Assembly: GCA_047921175.1 (NCBI GenBank)
Contig: JBLRWQ010000098.1
Coordinates: forward strand, 1 to 8,488
DNA: 8,488 nt
Source of the DNA: T1Sed10-7 sp047921175
GTDB taxonomy: Bacteria > Actinomycetota > Nitriliruptoria > Nitriliruptorales > Nitriliruptoraceae
Reading direction: 5' to 3'
This document shows positions 5,857 through 8,488 of this stretch, piece after piece; the stretch's first letter is position 1; each line of letters starts with the position of its first letter. The position numbers and the translations under genes were made by a program. The notes below the pieces were generated by a model. It worked only from the letters and a program-made list of their open reading frames with translations, was not told the DNA's origin and did not search any database.

Positions 5857-6816
5857 ATGACGGACGAGGGTCGGCGACGTTGCGATCTCGTGCTCGGCGG
5901 CGGCGGGGTCCGCGGCGTCGCCCACATCGGCGCGCTGACCGCGTTGGAGGAGGCCGGCTACGACGTGATGCGGGCCGCCGGGGCCTCGGCGGGCGCCATC
6001 GCGGGCGCGTTCGCCGTGGCCGGGGTCGGTGCCAGCCAGCTCCGGGAGCTGTTCGAGGAGCTCGACCTCACGCGCTTCGCCCTGTCGGACGTGGTCGAGC
6101 GGCTGCGGGACAACCGGGCGCTGCGCCGCATGGTGGAGCGCTTCTCGAGCGACGACGCCGATCCGGTGACCTGGATCAGCGAGGTCCTGTCACGCGAGGG
6201 GGTGGAGACCTTCGGCGACCTGCGTGTGGCCGAGGTCGACGACGACGCGCCGATCGAGCAGCGCTACCGGCTCGTCGTGCGCTGCCTCGATGTCCTGAAC
6301 CGTCGTGTGGTCCGCCTGCCCTGGGACTACGACCGCTACGACCTCGACCCGGACGCCCAGCCGGTGGCGGAGGCGGTACGGGCGTCGATGTCGATCCCCT
6401 TCGTCTACGACGCGGTCCGCATCGGCAACCGGGACACCGGCGCCCAGGGCCTGCTGATCGACGGCGGGCTCACCTCCGGCTTCCCGGTCGGTGTCCTCGA
6501 CCGGCCGGACGGACCACCTCGGTGGCCGACCTTCGGGATCCGCCTGCTCCCGCGCCCGCCCGCGGAGGCGGAGGTCCCCACCTCGACCGTCGGCTTCGCC
6601 CGCATGGTGGTCGACGCCCTGCTCGACTCCAGCGACCAGCTCGCGCCGGGCACCGACTGCGACGAGCGTCGGACCGTCCGCGTCGATCTGTCCGACGTCA
6701 GCACCCTCGACCTCGATGCGGACGAGGAGCTCGACCTGTTCGGCGACGGGTACGAGGCGATGCGCACCTTCCTCGCGGACTTCTCCTTCGAGGACTACGT
6801 GTCGCGCTGCCGGTGA
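5857..6816 (+). CDS. patatin-like phospholipase family protein
   Basis: Serine lipid acyl hydrolase of the patatin family, 319 residues, expected to cleave acyl esters of phospholipids or neutral lipids with a Ser-Asp dyad. The oxyanion-hole glycines are in GGGGVRG (14-20), the nucleophile elbow is GASAG (S44), and the catalytic aspartate lies in IDGG (D202), so the enzyme looks intact. 'EAVRASMSIPFVYDAV' (172-187) is the usual block before the DGG motif. No signal peptide or clear membrane segment is present, so it is probably cytoplasmic like many bacterial patatin relatives. The ATG at 5857 follows AAGGAGGAG (5846-5854), and the first strand of the domain begins at residue 10. The substrate is unknown. 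It is transcribed alone, divergent from vanZ, and its last 22 bp overlap the DUF4031 gene. Confidence 0.9.
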   Translation: MTDEGRRRCDLVLGGGGVRGVAHIGALTALEEAGYDVMRAAGASAGAIAGAFAVAGVGASQLRELFEELDLTRFALSDVVERLRDNRALRRMVERFSSDDADPVTWISEVLSREGVETFGDLRVAEVDDDAPIEQRYRLVVRCLDVLNRRVVRLPWDYDRYDLDPDAQPVAEAVRASMSIPFVYDAVRIGNRDTGAQGLLIDGGLTSGFPVGVLDRPDGPPRWPTFGIRLLPRPPAEAEVPTSTVGFARMVVDALLDSSDQLAPGTDCDERRTVRVDLSDVSTLDLDADEELDLFGDGYEAMRTFLADFSFEDYVSRCR

Positions 6817-7112
6817 CCGTCCCCGACGACGCGGGCCTCGCCCGGCAGGACCGCGATCCGTGAGCCGCGCCGGAGCCCGGCGGCGCGGACACGGCGGACC
6901 AGCTCACCCGCGCTGACCGGCTCGGCGCCGCGTGCGAGCGCCAGGGCACGCACCTCGGTGGGCACGTCGTAGTGGTCACCCTGGAACCACCGGCGCTGGA
7001 GCCCCAGTGACACGGCGAAGGCGTGCAGCTCGGCCTCGGAACGATCACTCGCGAGGTGCGCGAAGCGCCGCCCATGGGCGGGCCAGATCGCGGGGTCGAC
7101 CAGGATCGCCAT
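6795..7112 (-). CDS. DUF4031 domain protein
   Basis: Small conserved protein of 105 residues whose function is not established. It carries the family's hallmark blocks: an N-terminal 'AILVDPAIWPAHG' (2-14), 'ASDRSEAELHAFA' (21-33), 'DHYDVP' (46-51), and a helical 'SAGELVRRVRAAGLRR' (67-82). The His, Asp and Tyr residues in these blocks look like a possible active or metal site, but that is inference. ATG at 7112 is chosen because DUF4031 proteins normally begin right at this 'MAxLVDP' strand. The ribosome site is weak (GCCGGA). A frame upstream ends in TGATG at this ATG, which could allow coupled translation (see the 44-codon ORF). It stops with TAG inside the end of the patatin gene. Confidence 0.85.
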   Translation of the reverse strand: MAILVDPAIWPAHGRRFAHLASDRSEAELHAFAVSLGLQRRWFQGDHYDVPTEVRALALARGAEPVSAGELVRRVRAAGLRRGSRIAVLPGEARVVGDGHRQRDT

Positions 7113-7246
7113 CAGGTCCGGCCCGCTCGGACGGCGTGCGGGGGGACCGGGACCGGCTCGGGCGGCGCCGTGCGCAGGCCGAGCGGCCACGCGGACCGGA
7201 CGACCCGCGGCAAGGGTCGTATCGGCAGGGACGGCCGGTCGCTCAC
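7112..7246 (-). CDS. possible leaderless 44-codon leader ORF upstream of the DUF4031 gene
   Basis: GTG at 7246 starts a frame that ends with TGA at 7114-7112, sharing its last A with the DUF4031 ATG (TGATG). The GTG lies where transcription from the TAGCGT at 7259-7254 would begin, so it would be leaderless. The peptide begins VSDRPSLPIRPLP and is rich in Pro and Arg. GC by codon position is high-low-highest (41 of 44 third positions are G or C), which is like coding sequence but also arises by chance in such DNA. A run of six G at 7140-7145 means a one-base indel or sequencing error could fuse it with DUF4031, though that family needs no N-terminal extension. It could equally be an untranslated leader. 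Confidence 0.25.
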   Translation of the reverse strand: MSDRPSLPIRPLPRVVRSAWPLGLRTAPPEPVPVPPHAVRAGRT

Positions 7247-7253
7247 GCGCCGC

Positions 7254-7259
7254 ACGCTA
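7254..7259 (-). promoter_or_regulatory. putative -10 element upstream of DUF4031
   Basis: TAGCGT on the minus strand (7259 to 7254), followed by GCGGCGC and then GTG. Transcription would begin at about 7247-7246, which either leaves a long leader of about 135 bases before the DUF4031 ATG or starts exactly at the GTG of the 44-codon ORF. Confidence 0.45.
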
Positions 7260-7310
7260 CCGAGCGATCGCAGCGCGTCCAGGGGTGGCGCGGGCGGCGC
7301 GCAGGAGGGG

Positions 7311-7316
7311 TAGCGT
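7311..7316 (+). promoter_or_regulatory. putative -10 element of the small protein/SDR unit
   Basis: TAGCGT followed by GCCGGC, the same string of ten bases from the C of the hexamer onward as at the enoyl-reductase-like promoter (4126), differing only in the third hexamer base. Transcription would begin near 7323, about 26 bases before the GTG at 7349. Confidence 0.5.
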
Positions 7317-7334
7317 GCCGGCGGACGTGCCGGC
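7315..7334 (+). repeat. doubled GTGCCGGC in the small protein/SDR promoter
   Basis: The octamer occurs at 7315-7322 and 7327-7334, 12 bp apart, the first copy overlapping the -10 hexamer and the second lying in the expected leader. It matches the doubled octamer at 4116-4137, though with different spacing and a different position relative to the -10. Confidence 0.35.
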
Positions 7335-7348
7335 CGGTGGAGGACGTG

Positions 7349-7534
7349 GTGCCGCAGGACGGAACAGGCCGGGTGGACCGCCCCGAGCGCTCCGCCGCGG
7401 TGATCCGCGCGGAGCTCGCCGACCTCGAGCGGTTCCTGGCCGAGACACCGCCGCACCACGGGGCGGGCGTCCGCGAGGCGCTCCAGGCCCGGCGGACGCG
7501 GCTGCAGCAGGAGCTGGCACGGACCACACGCTGA
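7349..7534 (+). CDS. small hypothetical protein, 61 residues
   Basis: Not recognised. The protein starts MPQDGTGRVDRPERS and is then mostly helical: two charged helices, about 16-31 (with 'RAELADLERFLAE') and 40-58 (with 'REALQARRTRLQQEL'), joined by a Pro-Pro-His-His-Gly turn. This suggests a helical hairpin or short coiled coil, soluble, with no Cys. Start choice: GTG at 7349 lies 5 bases after GGAGG (7339-7343); GTG codons at 7337 and 7346 are too close to or inside that site. A TAGCGT promoter-like hexamer is 33 bases upstream. The stop is followed after 14 bases by the SDR start, with that gene's AGGAGG in the gap, so both are probably on one message. It could be a partner or regulator of the SDR, or unrelated. 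Confidence 0.6.
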   Translation: MPQDGTGRVDRPERSAAVIRAELADLERFLAETPPHHGAGVREALQARRTRLQQELARTTR

Positions 7535-7548
7535 CGAGGAGGTCGAGG

Positions 7549-8325
7549 GTGTTCGAGCCACGAGGCAGGATCGCCGTGATCACGGGCGCATCCAGCGGCA
7601 TCGGGGAGGCGACCGCCCGCCGGCTGGCACGCCTCGGGATGACCGTGGTGGCCGTCGCCCGCCGCGAGGACCGCCTGCAGGCCCTGGCCGCCGAGCACGA
7701 GGCCATCCACCCCTACGTCGCCGACGTCACCGTGACCGAGCAGGTCGACGCGCTGGCCGCCTGGGTCGAGGAGACCTACGGGGCCTGCCACGTGCTGGTC
7801 AACAACGCCGGGGTCGGCGGTGGCACCTTCACCGGCCGCGCCGCCCTCGACGACGCGGTGCACACGATCGACGTCAACCTGCTCGGCCCGATCCGGTCCA
7901 TGGCCGCCTTCGCCGACCTGCTGGCGGCGTCCGCCCCGGCCCGGGTCGTCAACATCGGCTCGGTGGCCGGCAAGCTCGGGGTGGGCCCCGCCGCCTACGC
8001 CGCCAGCAAGTTCGGGCTGGTGGGCTTCAGTGAGGCGACCGGGTTCGCCTGGACCGCACGCGGGGTGACGGTCTGCGAGCTGAACCCCGGCTTCATCGAG
8101 ACCGAGGGCTTCACCCAGGCACAGATCAAGCGGACGCCCCTCGGCCGGCTGGTCGGCAAGCCGGAGGACGTGGCACGCGCGGTGCACGACGTGCTCCTGA
8201 CGGGCGCGGCCGAGCGAACGGTGCCACGTTGGTACCGGGCGCTCGTGGTCACGCGCCACGTCGCCACCCCGGCCTACCGGGCGGTGGTAGCACGCATGGA
8301 GCGGGCCACCGGCTCCCGCGAGTGA
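7549..8325 (+). CDS. short-chain dehydrogenase/reductase
   Basis: Classical SDR oxidoreductase of 258 residues. The cofactor loop is TGASSGIG (12-19), with NNAG (85-88), the catalytic N110 in 'DVNLLG', S138 in 'IGSVAG' and YAASK (Y150, K154), so the tetrad is complete. 'VARRED' (36-41) after the second strand points to NADP(H). 'ELNPGFIETEGF' (about 168-179) is the usual PG loop after the active site. The C-terminal 35 residues are basic and aromatic ('RWYRALVVTRHVATPAYR'), resembling SDRs of DltE/YqjQ-like type that may sit near membranes; the substrate is unknown. GTG at 7549 has AGGAGG at 7537-7542, 6 bases upstream. It is cotranscribed with the 61-residue protein and ends 22 bp from the stop of a minus-strand gene. 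Confidence 0.9.
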   Translation: MFEPRGRIAVITGASSGIGEATARRLARLGMTVVAVARREDRLQALAAEHEAIHPYVADVTVTEQVDALAAWVEETYGACHVLVNNAGVGGGTFTGRAALDDAVHTIDVNLLGPIRSMAAFADLLAASAPARVVNIGSVAGKLGVGPAAYAASKFGLVGFSEATGFAWTARGVTVCELNPGFIETEGFTQAQIKRTPLGRLVGKPEDVARAVHDVLLTGAAERTVPRWYRALVVTRHVATPAYRAVVARMERATGSRE

Positions 8326-8347
8326 GGTCGACGGCGCACGCCGGGAC

Positions 8348-8488
8348 TCACTCGGGCGCGGGTAGGCCGGCCGCGCGCAGGGCTGCGGCGACGTGCCCGG
8401 CCGCGGCGCCGGCGAAGACGGGGAGGGGGCCCTGCGAGCGGAGCTGGAACCGGCAGTGCCGATCCTCCAGTCGGGGTCCCTGTTCGGC
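8348..8488 (-). CDS. C-terminal fragment of an unidentified protein
   Basis: An open frame enters from the right edge and ends with TGA at 8350-8348. The 46 visible residues include 'RLEDRHCRFQLRSQGPLP' and an alanine-rich helix ending 'ALRAAGLPAPE'. Third codon positions are almost all G or C. The orientation keeps the window's tail-to-tail pattern, with only 22 bp to the SDR stop. The family is not recognisable from this piece. Confidence 0.55.
   Translation of the reverse strand, partial: AEQGPRLEDRHCRFQLRSQGPLPVFAGAAAGHVAAALRAAGLPAPE

Noticed and set aside
5142..6863. Long plus-strand open frame of more than 570 codons across vanZ and the patatin gene
   Set aside because: Shadow frame of high-GC DNA: Arg/Gly/Pro-rich, no domain, conflicts with the clear patatin frame and VanZ core.
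7264..7271. GCGATCGC palindrome between the divergent promoters at 7254 and 7311
   Set aside because: Only 8 bp and a single copy seen; insufficient to call an operator.
8332..8343. CGGCG-CA-CGCCG as a terminator between the last two genes
   Set aside because: Five-bp stem with a two-base loop and no T-run on either strand; too weak to call.

Overview
The window is very GC-rich (well above 70% by eye) and densely coded, with G or C at nearly every third codon position, frequent GTG starts and AGGAGG-type ribosome sites. The gene content fits a high-GC actinobacterium: a DUF4031 protein, a saccharopine-dehydrogenase-like 'trans-acting enoyl reductase', actinobacterial-type SDRs and a VanZ-family protein. 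A deep-branching lineage such as Nitriliruptoria is possible, but that is a guess. No tRNA, rRNA, CRISPR array, insertion sequence, prophage or defence gene was recognised.

Layout, left to right: (1) minus strand, a two-gene unit of a PlsC-like acyltransferase followed by a TrmH/SpoU-family RNA methyltransferase that runs off the left edge; (2) plus strand, a two-gene unit of an SDR oxidoreductase and a CMP/dCMP-type zinc deaminase; (3) minus, branched-chain aminotransferase IlvE; (4) plus, an enoyl-reductase-like Rossmann protein; (5) minus, a VanZ-family membrane protein; (6) plus, a patatin-like phospholipase; (7) minus, a DUF4031 protein, perhaps preceded by a leaderless 44-codon ORF; (8) plus, a 61-residue unknown protein followed by a second SDR; (9) minus, the C-terminal end of an unidentified protein at the right edge. 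No stretch over 300 bases lacks a gene; the longest is 7113-7348, which holds two divergent promoters and the possible leader ORF.

Transcription units alternate strand strictly, one or two genes at a time. All four tail-to-tail junctions are extremely tight (gaps of 16 and 22 bp, overlaps of 26 and 22 bp), with no convincing terminator. Three of the four divergent intergenic regions carry a back-to-back pair of one hexamer, TASSGTG (S = C or G), at -10 distance from the gene starts. I read these as six promoters of a shared type. Short direct repeats and dyads sit around several of them. The fourth divergent region (vanZ/patatin) lacks the hexamer and instead has a perfect 9-bp inverted repeat next to the patatin ribosome site.

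Several products could act on lipids (acyltransferase, patatin lipase, enoyl-reductase-like protein, two SDRs), but the alternating strands argue against one pathway operon. The genes mostly look like ordinary chromosomal housekeeping and accessory metabolism. I found no new multi-gene system; the most interesting signals are regulatory and architectural.
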